Source: Varunaivibrio sulfuroxidans (GTDB lineage Bacteria; Pseudomonadota; Alphaproteobacteria; Rhodospirillales; Magnetovibrionaceae). From it: a stretch of DNA of 64,000 nucleotides. The DNA lies in contig NZ_CP119676.1 of assembly GCF_029318635.1 (NCBI RefSeq), positions 1,811,001-1,875,000 of the forward strand, in the 5' to 3' direction. Shown piece after piece: positions 1-8,169 of the stretch. Each line of letters opens with the position of its first letter. The stretch's first letter is position 1. The notes beneath the pieces are model-generated. The model ran no database searches, was not told the origin of the DNA, and was given only the letters and a program-made list of their open reading frames with translations. The position numbers were made by a program, and so were the translations under genes.

Positions 1-49
1 AGGCTCCCTCGATCTTCCTCTGGACGCCGGGCGTGGCTCGGCGTCGCGC

Positions 50-1795
50 TTACGGTTTCACTCCGGCGCGGCGCATGATGACCCATTGTTGCAAGATCGA
101 CAGCGAGTTGTTCCACGACCAATAGATCACCAGTCCGGCCGGGAAATGAGCCAACATAAACGTAAACACGACCGGCAAAAACATGAACATTTTCGCCTGA
201 ATGGGATCGGCCGGCTGCGGATTGAGGCGCTGCTGAAGCCACATGGTAATCCCCATGATCAACGGCCAAGCACCGATCAACAAGAAAGCCGGCGGGCTCC
301 ACGGGATCAGCCCAAACAGGTTGAAGACCGAGGTCGGATCGGGCGCCGAAAGGTCGTGAATCCAACCATAAAAGGGCGCGTGGCGCATTTCGATGGTGAC
401 GAACAGCACCTTGTACAGGGCGAAGAAGACCGGAATCTGAACCACCATCGGCAGACACCCCGCGGCGGGATTGGCTTTTTCTCGCTTGTACAGCGCCATC
501 ATTTCCTGATTGAGGCGACTTTTATCTTCTTTAAAGCGTTCCTGCAGCTTTTTCATTTCCGGCTGCAGCTTTTTCATCTTGCTCATCGCCCGATAGGACT
601 TGTTGGCGAGCGGGAACAGCGCCAACTTGATCAAGACCGTCAGCGACAAAATGGCAAGGCCGAAGTTGCCCAGATGCTCGTTGAACCAGATCAGCGTATA
701 GAAAATCGGTTTGGTGAGGAAATAGAACCAACCGAAGTCGATCGCCAGATCGAAACGGGCGATCCCGAGTTTCTCCTTATAGGCGTCGAGCAGCTTAACT
801 TCCTTGGCGCCGGCGAAAATCCGGTCTTGGGTAGAAATCGACGCGCCGGGCGCCACCGTCATCGGCGCGCCCAGATAGTCGGTCTGATATTTATCGATGC
901 CGCCGTCCAGGCGATGCACGAAACGGGTATCGACCTTTTCTTTTTGGTCGGGCACTAGGGCGGCGAGCCAATATTTATCCGTAAAACCGATCCAGCCGCC
1001 GGTCGTGGTCTGCTCCATCTTCGGGTCTTTTTTGAGATCCTTGTATTTGACCTCCTTCAAGGTGCCGTCGAAGACTCCCAGGGGGCCTTCGTGAAGGATA
1101 AAGTAACCGGTGGTCTTGGGCGTGCCCCAACGCGAAATCAGGCCATAGGAATTGAGCGTGACGGGTGCGTTTGAGGTGTTTTGGACCTTCTGGCTGATCG
1201 TGAACATATAGTTCTCGTCCAGCGCGATGGTCCGCGAAAAGGTCAATCCCTGCCCGTTGTTCCAGGTCAGCGTGACCGGTGTTTGCGGCGTCAAGGTGGT
1301 GCGATCGGCGGTCCACAGGGTATCGGAGGTCGGCACTTTGACGCCGTTTCCGGTCCACCCGAATTCGGCGAAATAGGCGCCCTTACGCCCGCGCGGCGAC
1401 AGCAACATGATTTCCGGCGTCTTGGGGCTGAGGCCTTGGTGATAATCGGCCAACGTCAGATCGTCCAGACGCGCGCCGCGCAGGGCGATCGACCCGTGCA
1501 ACCGCGGCGAACTGATGGTGATCCGCGGGCTTTTGCTCAGCACCTCGGCCAACGATGCGCTGGTTTGCGTTCCCGGGGCTTCGGGCTGGGCGCCGGGAAG
1601 GTGAGCATCGCCGGGACGGGGAATCGCCGCGGGCGACGAGGAAGACGGCGATGAAGGAGGCGTGGTCTGTTGCGCGGTATTCGCCGCTTGACGTTGGGCC
1701 TCTATCGCCCGCTTGGGCTGAACGAAGAAATAATCGTACCCGAGCAGAATGCCGAGAGAGAGAACGATCGCCAAGATGACGTTGCGATTTTCCAT
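50..1795 (-). CDS. yidC: Membrane protein insertase YidC
   Basis: Inner-membrane insertase of the YidC/Oxa1/Alb3 family, 581 residues, the usual length for the Gram-negative form. An N-terminal membrane anchor (about residues 6-24) is followed by a Pro/Ser/Ala-rich linker, a large periplasmic beta domain (to about residue 345) and the conserved C-terminal membrane core, which contains a charged Lys-rich cytoplasmic hairpin and the segment AAGCLPMVVQIPVFFALYKV. It inserts membrane proteins alone or with SecYEG. It is the last visible gene of the rpmH-rnpA-yidD-yidC block, 65 bases after yidD. The 49 bases downstream to the window edge show no gene. Confidence 0.97.
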   Translation of the reverse strand: MENRNVILAIVLSLGILLGYDYFFVQPKRAIEAQRQAANTAQQTTPPSSPSSSSPAAIPRPGDAHLPGAQPEAPGTQTSASLAEVLSKSPRITISSPRLHGSIALRGARLDDLTLADYHQGLSPKTPEIMLLSPRGRKGAYFAEFGWTGNGVKVPTSDTLWTADRTTLTPQTPVTLTWNNGQGLTFSRTIALDENYMFTISQKVQNTSNAPVTLNSYGLISRWGTPKTTGYFILHEGPLGVFDGTLKEVKYKDLKKDPKMEQTTTGGWIGFTDKYWLAALVPDQKEKVDTRFVHRLDGGIDKYQTDYLGAPMTVAPGASISTQDRIFAGAKEVKLLDAYKEKLGIARFDLAIDFGWFYFLTKPIFYTLIWFNEHLGNFGLAILSLTVLIKLALFPLANKSYRAMSKMKKLQPEMKKLQERFKEDKSRLNQEMMALYKREKANPAAGCLPMVVQIPVFFALYKVLFVTIEMRHAPFYGWIHDLSAPDPTSVFNLFGLIPWSPPAFLLIGAWPLIMGITMWLQQRLNPQPADPIQAKMFMFLPVVFTFMLAHFPAGLVIYWSWNNSLSILQQWVIMRRAGVKP

Positions 1796-1860
1796 GGGTA
1801 TTTAGACCGTTTCGCCTGGAAGGTTGCGTTACAAAGAAGACCGGATCAAAAAGAACCGGA

Positions 1861-2160
1861 TCAAGAGGGACCGGGGCCGCGTCGTACCGGCGGCGTATGT
1901 GGGTGCGCGCCGTCGGCTTCGTGCCCATGCCGACAGGGGGCGTCGGGCACGGGGTCATACCCCTCTCCCCCCCAAGGATGGCAGCGCACGATACGTTTTA
2001 ACGTCAACCACCCTCCCTTTGCCAGCCCAAACCGACCGATCGCCTCCAGAGAATAGGACGAGCACGTCGGATAGTAACGGCAACTGCCGGGCAACACGGG
2101 GGAAATCAAAAGCTGATAGCCCCTGATCAAACCACGCGCAAACATCCGTCCTATGGTCAT
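1861..2160 (-). CDS. yidD: Membrane protein insertion efficiency factor YidD
   Basis: Small membrane-associated protein, 99 residues. The YidD signature ([23 protein letters not shown], with the paired cysteines of [10 protein letters not shown], then [12 protein letters not shown]) is complete. The family assists YidC-dependent insertion. The ATG start overlaps the rnpA stop by four bases (ATGA), indicating translational coupling. The C-terminus after the conserved [11 protein letters not shown] is a His/Pro/Arg-rich tail that is poorly conserved in the family. Confidence 0.93.
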   Translation of the reverse strand: MTIGRMFARGLIRGYQLLISPVLPGSCRYYPTCSSYSLEAIGRFGLAKGGWLTLKRIVRCHPWGGEGYDPVPDAPCRHGHEADGAHPHTPPVRRGPGPS

Positions 2161-2648
2161 ACCGCGTCGCGTTCCTTTCCGCCGTGCCCCTCGCCCTTTA
2201 CATGAATTTTTTGGGACGGTTCGTTGGAATTTTTATTTTCAGCGTCTCGAATGTCGGGCCTTGAGCTGCTCGCATCCTGATTTTCGCACCAAGCGTCGAG
2301 TTTTTTAAGCGCCGTCTCCATATCTTTTAGCAAGGCCGCGAAGGACCTTTTTAGCGCATTTTTGCGTCCGATAACGACAAAATCACGCCCCGGCGCGCCA
2401 TGGACGCCGATCACCGTCTGCGCCGCCACCCGAAGACGCCGACGCACGCGATTGCGTTCGACGGCGTTGCCGACTTTTTTGCTCACGGTAAAGCCAACAC
2501 GCAACACCGCGCCGCCGGTGGCGGCGCGTTCGCTGCGTCCGTATCGCCTGACTTGAAGAACGAGCCCACTGGCCACCCACTTCTGGTGCGTCTTGGCGAC
2601 CCGAAGAAATTCCGAACGCCGCTTGAGACGCGCCAAGGGGCTCGCCAT
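2157..2648 (-). CDS. rnpA: Ribonuclease P protein component
   Basis: Protein subunit of RNase P, which matures tRNA 5' ends. The N-terminal [10 protein letters not shown] motif, the [25 protein letters not shown]-binding motif and the [11 protein letters not shown] segment are all visible. At 163 residues it is longer than the usual 110-130. The extra roughly 40 C-terminal residues are hydrophilic (Ser/Asp/Asn/Lys/Gly) and look disordered. It lies just downstream of rpmH and overlaps yidD by four bases, the classic gene order near many bacterial origins. Confidence 0.96.
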   Translation of the reverse strand: MASPLARLKRRSEFLRVAKTHQKWVASGLVLQVRRYGRSERAATGGAVLRVGFTVSKKVGNAVERNRVRRRLRVAAQTVIGVHGAPGRDFVVIGRKNALKRSFAALLKDMETALKKLDAWCENQDASSSRPDIRDAENKNSNEPSQKIHVKGEGHGGKERDAV

Positions 2649-2658
2649 GGCGCTTCGG

Positions 2659-2793
2659 CTACGCGGAAAGGCGCTTGCGACCCTTGGCGCGGCGTGCGGT
2701 CAACACACGGCGACCGCCAACGGTGGCAGTACGCGAACGGAAGCCATGACGGCGTTTGCGGACGAGGTTGCTGGGCTGAAAAGTACGTTTCAC
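2659..2793 (-). CDS. rpmH: 50S ribosomal protein L34
   Basis: 44-residue, very basic L34. [20 protein letters not shown] and the [19 protein letters not shown] tail are diagnostic. The start is a GTG at 2791-2793, placed by a GGAG ribosome-binding site about 7 bases upstream on the minus strand; the longer reading frame reaching to 3045 has no family support upstream of this point. First gene of the rpmH-rnpA-yidD-yidC block, 10 bases before rnpA. Confidence 0.97.
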   Translation of the reverse strand: MKRTFQPSNLVRKRRHGFRSRTATVGGRRVLTARRAKGRKRLSA

Positions 2794-3066
2794 GGGTCTT
2801 CTCCGGTATGAATCAGGTCCCGGTATATACGGCTTGGAGACGATGAAGTCAACCACACCGCCAACCGGAACCAAACTTCCGCCACGCGCCACGCGCTTCC
2901 TCACATCCGCCTCACGAGATGGTGACTGGCGCATCTTGCACGCGGGCGGCATATTTGACCCACCAATCCCCGTCGTGAAGGCCTCCTGCGGGACCTTTTC
3001 AAACGGGCGCCCCGACCGACAGGTCCCCGAAAACCCTCCGGTCACGCCGAGAGTACGGATTTTTTC

Positions 3067-3837
3067 ATGGATGAAGGCACGCCAAAAAATTCCCTGGAAA
3101 GCCCCGCGAATCCGATGCGGTTCGCGCCGTTAGGGGTGCTCGTCCTCGGCTTCGTCGGTTTTTTCGCCCTCGATCTCCAATCCTACCTGAATTTTGAGAC
3201 CCTGACCCAACACCGCGATGTGTTGATGGGCTGGACACGCGCCAACCCCACCCTCACCGCCGCACTGTTTTGCGCCGTTTATATTTTAGTTGTCGTCCTG
3301 TCGGTGCCCGGCGCGCTTTGGGTGACACTGGCCGGCGGATTTTTGTTCGGCGCCGTCCAGGGCTCAATCTTAATCCTTTTTTCGGCGACCGTGGGCGCGA
3401 CGGCGGTCTTTCTCGCCGCGCGCACCGCGCTCGCCGACTTTTTCGAGGCGCGCGCGGGGTCGGTCTTGCGCCGAATGGAAGACGGTTTTCGTGAGAACGC
3501 CTTCAATTATCTTCTTGTTCTGCGCTTGGCCCCGCTGTTTCCATTTTGGCTGGTCAATTTGGTCCCCGCCCTGTTGGGCGTGCGCCTTTCGACCTACGTC
3601 ATCGCCAGCGCCCTGGGCATGATTCCGGGGATTGTCGTTTACGCCAGCGTCGGCGCCGGCCTTGGGGATTTGATCGCGGCGGGGAAAACGCCCGACATGT
3701 CGGCCATTTTCGCCCCCGGCGTGCTGTGGCCGCTGCTTGGCCTATCGGCGCTGTCGTTGATTCCGGTTGTTTACAAGAAATTCGCTCCTAAAAGCGCCCG
3801 ATCCACCGCCCAAAACGGAAAGGCGCCCCACCCATGA
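3067..3837 (+). CDS. TVP38/TMEM64 family membrane protein
   Basis: Polytopic inner-membrane protein of the TVP38/TMEM64 (SNARE-associated/VTT, DedA-like) superfamily, 256 residues. Hydrophobic segments lie near residues 18-37, 60-85, 90-118, 145-175, 180-205 and 215-235. The VTT features [14 protein letters not shown] and [20 protein letters not shown] are present. The substrate is unknown; members of the superfamily have been linked to lipid scrambling and undecaprenyl-phosphate recycling. The stop overlaps the start of the following flavoprotein (ATGA), so the two are probably co-translated. Confidence 0.88.
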   Translation: MDEGTPKNSLESPANPMRFAPLGVLVLGFVGFFALDLQSYLNFETLTQHRDVLMGWTRANPTLTAALFCAVYILVVVLSVPGALWVTLAGGFLFGAVQGSILILFSATVGATAVFLAARTALADFFEARAGSVLRRMEDGFRENAFNYLLVLRLAPLFPFWLVNLVPALLGVRLSTYVIASALGMIPGIVVYASVGAGLGDLIAAGKTPDMSAIFAPGVLWPLLGLSALSLIPVVYKKFAPKSARSTAQNGKAPHP

Positions 3838-5264
3838 GCGCCCCGATCGCGGCCGACATTTGCGTCATCGGGGCGGGCGCGGGCGGGCTGTCCGTCGCCG
3901 CCGGCGCGGCCCGGATGGGCGCCAAGACCGTCCTTATCGAAAAAGCCGCCATGGGCGGAGATTGCCTGAATAGCGGATGCGTGCCGTCGAAAGCCCTGCT
4001 GGCGGCGGGCAAGGCCGCCGAGGCCGTGCGCCGTGCGCACCGTTTCGGCGTCGAAGCCCGTCTGACGGCAATCGACGGACGGGCGACCTTCGCCCGCGTC
4101 GAGGCCGTCATCCAGGCCATCGCACCCCACGATTCGACCCCACGATTCGAAGGCCTGGGCGTGCGCGTGATCGCCGGGACGGCCACTTTCACCGACCGGC
4201 GCACGGTACGCGTGGGCGAGCGTGACGTGCGGGCGCGGCGCTTCGTCATCGCCACCGGGTCGCACCCCTTCGTACCCCCGATCCCGGGCCTGGACGAGAC
4301 GCCCTTCCTCACCAACGAGACCGTGTTCAAACAACAGGCGATCCCCGAACGCCTGATCGTGATCGGCGGCGGGCCGATCGGCGTCGAGATGGCGCAAGCC
4401 CATCGCCGCCTGGGGGCGCGGGTGACGATCCTCGAAATGGCCGGGATCATGGCCGGGGACGACCCCGAATTGGTCCAGGTCGTGCGCGCCCGGCTAAACG
4501 ACGAGGGAATCGACGTCCACGAAAACACCGCAATCGACAAGGTCGAGGGCGCACCGGGCGCCGTCCGCGTCTTCATTCGCACGCCGTCGGGAGCAAAAAC
4601 CGCGATCGCGGGATCGCATTTGCTGATCGCGGCGGGCCGACGCCCTAATATCGCCGACCTAGGACTGGAAACCGCCGGCGTCGCCCATGACGATCGCGCC
4701 ATCGCCGTCGATCGTAGGCTGCGCACCACCAACGGCAAAATCTTCGCCATCGGCGACGTCATCGGGCGCGCCCAATTCACCCACGCCGCCGGGTATCATG
4801 CCGGCGTCGTCATTCGCAACGCCCTATTGCGTCTACCCGCCAAGGCGGACGGCGTGATTCCCCGAGTGACCTACAGCGATCCCGAATTGGCCCAGGTCGG
4901 ATTGAACGAGGCCGCCGCCCGCGCCCGTTTCGGCGCGGGCGGCGTGCGCGTTCTGTCGTCGCCGTTCACCGACAACGACCGCGCCCGCTGCGAGGATGAA
5001 ACCGACGGCCTAATCAAGGTGATTTGCACCCACCGGGGACGCGTTCTCGGCGCGGGTATTGTCGGGCCGCATGCCGGTGAATTGATCCTACCCTGGGTTT
5101 TGGTCCTTTCCCGGGGGCTTAAAATCGACGCCATGGCCGCGATCGTCGCACCGTACCCCACGCTTAGCGAAATCGGTAAGCGGGCCGCCGGATCCTTTTT
5201 CACGCCGCGGCTTTTTTCCCCGTTCATGCGAAAACTGGTCCGGTTTCTCGCACTTTTCGGTTAA
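3834..5264 (+). CDS. FAD-dependent pyridine nucleotide-disulfide oxidoreductase
   Basis: Class I disulfide oxidoreductase, 476 residues. It has an N-terminal FAD motif (GAGAGG, about residues 13-18), the redox pair GGDCLNSGCVPSK (Cys44/Cys49), the NAD(P) motif VIGGGPIGVEMAQAH (about 178-192), a second FAD motif FAIGDV and a dimerisation domain. In the position where dihydrolipoamide dehydrogenase has HPTLSE, this protein has APYPTLSE, so the catalytic His is Tyr, as in mercuric-reductase-like members. No N-terminal heavy-metal domain or C-terminal Cys pair is seen, so it is probably not a true MerA. Coupled by a four-base overlap to the TVP38 gene. Substrate unknown. Confidence 0.88.
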   Translation: MSAPIAADICVIGAGAGGLSVAAGAARMGAKTVLIEKAAMGGDCLNSGCVPSKALLAAGKAAEAVRRAHRFGVEARLTAIDGRATFARVEAVIQAIAPHDSTPRFEGLGVRVIAGTATFTDRRTVRVGERDVRARRFVIATGSHPFVPPIPGLDETPFLTNETVFKQQAIPERLIVIGGGPIGVEMAQAHRRLGARVTILEMAGIMAGDDPELVQVVRARLNDEGIDVHENTAIDKVEGAPGAVRVFIRTPSGAKTAIAGSHLLIAAGRRPNIADLGLETAGVAHDDRAIAVDRRLRTTNGKIFAIGDVIGRAQFTHAAGYHAGVVIRNALLRLPAKADGVIPRVTYSDPELAQVGLNEAAARARFGAGGVRVLSSPFTDNDRARCEDETDGLIKVICTHRGRVLGAGIVGPHAGELILPWVLVLSRGLKIDAMAAIVAPYPTLSEIGKRAAGSFFTPRLFSPFMRKLVRFLALFG

Positions 5265-5273
5265 TCTTGCGCG

Positions 5274-6761
5274 ATGGACAGTCTCAGCGGGCGCACCGAC
5301 GCAAAATCGGAGGACCAGGACGTATCCGGGCTTGGCCTGTCGGCCCGGCTCTTGGTGCTAACCGCGGCATTCGTGATGTTCGCCGAAATCATGATTTACG
5401 TGCCGTCGATCTCACGTTTTCGCAAGGTATACCTGGAAGAGCGCCTCGCCCAGGCGCAATTGGCGATGCTCGCCCTGGAGGCCACTCCCGACAACATGCT
5501 GAGCAAGGACCTGGAGACGCGCCTGCTCCGCTATACCGGCGCCTACGGCATCGTTGTTCATTATCCCCATCGCCGCTCGCTGATGCTTTCGGAATCCATG
5601 CCGCCCAAGGTTGACGCCGAATTCGACATCGCCAACATGATGTTCACGACATGGATCATGGACGCCTTCGAAGCCCTGATCCAACACGGCAATCGAGTCA
5701 TCAGGGTCAAGGGGACGACCCAGCGCACGCCCGACGTCAATGTCGAGGTGGTCATCGACGAAGCCCCTCTGCGCGCCCAGATGCTGGATTATTCAAACCG
5801 CATTCTCCAGCTTTCCGTGGTCATCTCGTTGATTACCGGGGGGTTGGTCTATTTTTCCCTGCAATGGCTGATGGTTCGCCCATTTCGCGAACTGATCCGG
5901 GCGATGGTGCGTTTTCGACGCAATCCGCTGGACGAAAGCACGGCGATCGCACCCAGCGGGCGACGCGACGAAATCGGTCGTGCCGAGAGCGAGTTGGCGC
6001 AAATGCAAGAGAGGGTGCGCGGCGCGCTGAAACAACAAACCCGCCTCGCCACACTGGGCGGGGCGATGGCCAAGATCAATCACGACCTGCGCAATTCCCT
6101 GGCGACGGCGGTGCTGGTTTCCGACCGTTTGGCGGATATCGACGACCCCGAGGTGCAAAAGGTCACTCCCCGGCTGTACACGGCGATCGACCGTGCGGTC
6201 AACCTGTGTAGCCAGACTCTTAATTACGTCGGCGACGGCAGGGCGCCACTGCGCCCCGAGCCGTTTCACGTCCGTGAGTTGGTCGCCGAAGTGTGCGCGG
6301 CGCTAAAGGAACGTTTCGGCGAGCCCCGGTCGTTTATCTTCGAAAACCGGGTGCCTTTCGCGATCGTCCTGACGGCGGATCGCGAGCATCTTTTTCGCGC
6401 CATTCTTAATATCGCCATGAACGCCTTGCAGGCGGGCGCAAAAACCCTGCGTATCGAAGCCCGCCCCGACGATGGCCCATTTTATCTCGACATCACCGAC
6501 GACGGCTCCGGATTGCCCCCTCGGGCGCAAAAAAAACTCTTTCAGCCTTTCGTCGGATCCGCCCGCGACGGCGGCACCGGGCTGGGTCTGGTCATCGCCC
6601 GCGACATCATGCACGCCCATGGCGGCGACGTCATCTTGCGTACAACCGGCGAAACGGGAACGGTTTTCCGTCTTACCTTCGCCGTGCACGCCACGGTCGC
6701 GAGGACCAAGGAAGACGAGGATCCCGAAACACCGGGCCGCGCCACGAGGTTATCTTTTTGA
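5274..6761 (+). CDS. Membrane sensor histidine kinase (orphan)
   Basis: Two-component sensor kinase, 495 residues. Membrane segments near residues 22-43 and 177-199 bracket a periplasmic sensor of about 130 residues. A HAMP-like linker follows, then an atypical phospho-acceptor motif AKINHDLRNSL (His270), N-box NIAMNALQ (Asn383), DDGSGLP and GTGLGLVIA ATP-binding motifs. The HDLRN form is that of the HPK4-like kinases. It begins 9 bases after the flavoprotein and may belong to that operon. No response regulator lies nearby, so partner and signal are unknown. Confidence 0.9.
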   Translation: MDSLSGRTDAKSEDQDVSGLGLSARLLVLTAAFVMFAEIMIYVPSISRFRKVYLEERLAQAQLAMLALEATPDNMLSKDLETRLLRYTGAYGIVVHYPHRRSLMLSESMPPKVDAEFDIANMMFTTWIMDAFEALIQHGNRVIRVKGTTQRTPDVNVEVVIDEAPLRAQMLDYSNRILQLSVVISLITGGLVYFSLQWLMVRPFRELIRAMVRFRRNPLDESTAIAPSGRRDEIGRAESELAQMQERVRGALKQQTRLATLGGAMAKINHDLRNSLATAVLVSDRLADIDDPEVQKVTPRLYTAIDRAVNLCSQTLNYVGDGRAPLRPEPFHVRELVAEVCAALKERFGEPRSFIFENRVPFAIVLTADREHLFRAILNIAMNALQAGAKTLRIEARPDDGPFYLDITDDGSGLPPRAQKKLFQPFVGSARDGGTGLGLVIARDIMHAHGGDVILRTTGETGTVFRLTFAVHATVARTKEDEDPETPGRATRLSF

Positions 6762-6840
6762 TAGGGTTTGATTTGCCTCAACAAAACAACCCGCCTGTCG
6801 GCGGACCCTTTTGTCTCGGTCAAACCCCTAGGAAACGATG

Positions 6841-7638
6841 ATGAGCGACTGGAACCCCAAGGCCTATCTGGCCTATGCCGAACCCCGCCTGCGCCCGGCG
6901 CAAGACCTGCTGGTGCGTATCCCCCTGAATCACCCCGGGAAAATCGTCGATTTAGGTTGCGGGCCGGGGACCGTGACCCGCCTGCTCGCCGCACGCTGGC
7001 CCGACGCCGAGATCCTCGGCGTCGATAGCGCCCCCGAGATGCTCGCCCGCGCCCGCGAGGAAAACACCCTCCGGCGGGAAGAAATATTCCGAAAAATCAC
7101 CTTCACCCAGGGCGATATCGCCGATTGGGCCCCGGACGGTGCGCCGGATCTGATTTTTTCCAACGCCGCACTGCATTGGCTGGACGATCATCCCCTGCTA
7201 TTTCCCCGCCTGTTCGCCATGCTTGCCCCGGGGGGCGTTTTGGCGGTCCAAATGCCCCGCAACTTCTCGGCCCCGTCGCATATGGAAATGACCGCCGCCG
7301 CGCGCGGCGGGCCTTGGGCGCAAACATTGGAACCGCTGTTGCGCCCCGTCCCGGTCGCCCCACCCGAGGTGTACTGGGATATTTTGTCCGCCGTGTGCGC
7401 ACGCCTGGATATTTGGGAAACGACGTATCTCCAGGTGCTGGACGGCGATGACGCGGTGTTCAAGTGGATATCCTCGACCGCGCTGGCTCCCTTGAGGAAT
7501 GCCCTGCCCGAACCCTGGCGCGCGGAATTTTTGGATGCGGTCCGCACCCGCCTCGCGCGCGCCTATCCCCGGCGCGCCGACGGCAAAACCCTTTTTCCCT
7601 TCACCCGCCAGTTCATCATCGCCCACAACGCCGCCTAA
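6841..7638 (+). CDS. tam: Trans-aconitate 2-methyltransferase-like SAM methyltransferase
   Basis: Class I SAM-dependent methyltransferase. The opening SDWNPKAYLAYAEPRLRPAQ and motif I VDLGCGPGTVTRLLAARWP followed by GVDSAPEML match the Tam family, which methylates trans-aconitate, an inhibitor of the TCA cycle. SNAALHWLDDH and MPRNFSAPSH are further Tam-type motifs. 265 residues, normal for the family. Two ATGs lie in tandem (6838 and 6841); the second leaves the SD element GGAAACG at better spacing. Transcribed alone, 80 bases after the sensor kinase. Confidence 0.87.
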   Translation: MSDWNPKAYLAYAEPRLRPAQDLLVRIPLNHPGKIVDLGCGPGTVTRLLAARWPDAEILGVDSAPEMLARAREENTLRREEIFRKITFTQGDIADWAPDGAPDLIFSNAALHWLDDHPLLFPRLFAMLAPGGVLAVQMPRNFSAPSHMEMTAAARGGPWAQTLEPLLRPVPVAPPEVYWDILSAVCARLDIWETTYLQVLDGDDAVFKWISSTALAPLRNALPEPWRAEFLDAVRTRLARAYPRRADGKTLFPFTRQFIIAHNAA

Positions 7639-7648
7639 AAGACCCGGA

Positions 7649-8050
7649 TCAATTGCGACGAAAGCGGTCGGGGTCGAACGGGGTGACGTTATCGCCCTGA
7701 CTATCGGGATTCTCCAGGAGACCCGAAGGCGCATCCGGTTGCGCCCAGGCGCCCATCTTCGGCAACAGAAGACGCGCGTCCTGCCAGGCGTCGATACTGT
7801 TGGCGCCGGCGTTAACGATATAAAAATCGTCGTCGATGCCGCTGCCCGGCCACCCTGGGGCGACCGGTCCGGGATCGTTCGCCAAAGCATAGCGCACTTC
7901 GCGCAGGGGCGCGGCGGTGCGCACCCACCATGATTCCGTATTCAGGCGCACCGTTGGGCCAAATGTCGCTAAAACGCTTTCGACATGATCCGCCCTCGCC
8001 TCGGGGTTTTCCAGGCAGCACAGAATAATCAAATTTTTATCTTTATTCAT
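7649..8050 (-). CDS. Uncharacterised 133-residue protein
   Basis: I do not recognise the family. The start at 8050 (MNKDKNLIILCCLENPEAR) is preferred to an in-frame ATG 42 bases upstream because the sequence becomes protein-like there. The N-terminus is a short beta strand-like hydrophobic stretch (LIILCCLE), followed by a mixed acidic, Pro-rich, soluble protein (pattern DDDFYIVNAGANSIDAWQDARLLLP) ending FDPDRFRRN. No signal peptide or membrane segment. Convergent with tam, with 10 bases between the stops. Confidence 0.6.
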   Translation of the reverse strand: MNKDKNLIILCCLENPEARADHVESVLATFGPTVRLNTESWWVRTAAPLREVRYALANDPGPVAPGWPGSGIDDDFYIVNAGANSIDAWQDARLLLPKMGAWAQPDAPSGLLENPDSQGDNVTPFDPDRFRRN

Positions 8051-8169
8051 ATCGGCCCCATTTACTCGATGTTGGGTATGCGCCGGGAACACGCCGTTCC
8101 TAAGAGATATATTGGAACCGCCCCGCAGGCTTCAAGACCACGATTGGGATTCATTTTCGACGCGGATGA

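Noticed and set aside
86..958. 290-residue plus-strand reading frame
   Set aside because: Antisense to yidC; low-complexity Arg/Gln/His composition typical of a shadow of a GC-rich gene.
3834..5264. Mercuric reductase (merA)
   Set aside because: No N-terminal heavy-metal domain, no C-terminal Cys pair and no mer genes nearby; only the Tyr variant of the C-terminal motif is shared.
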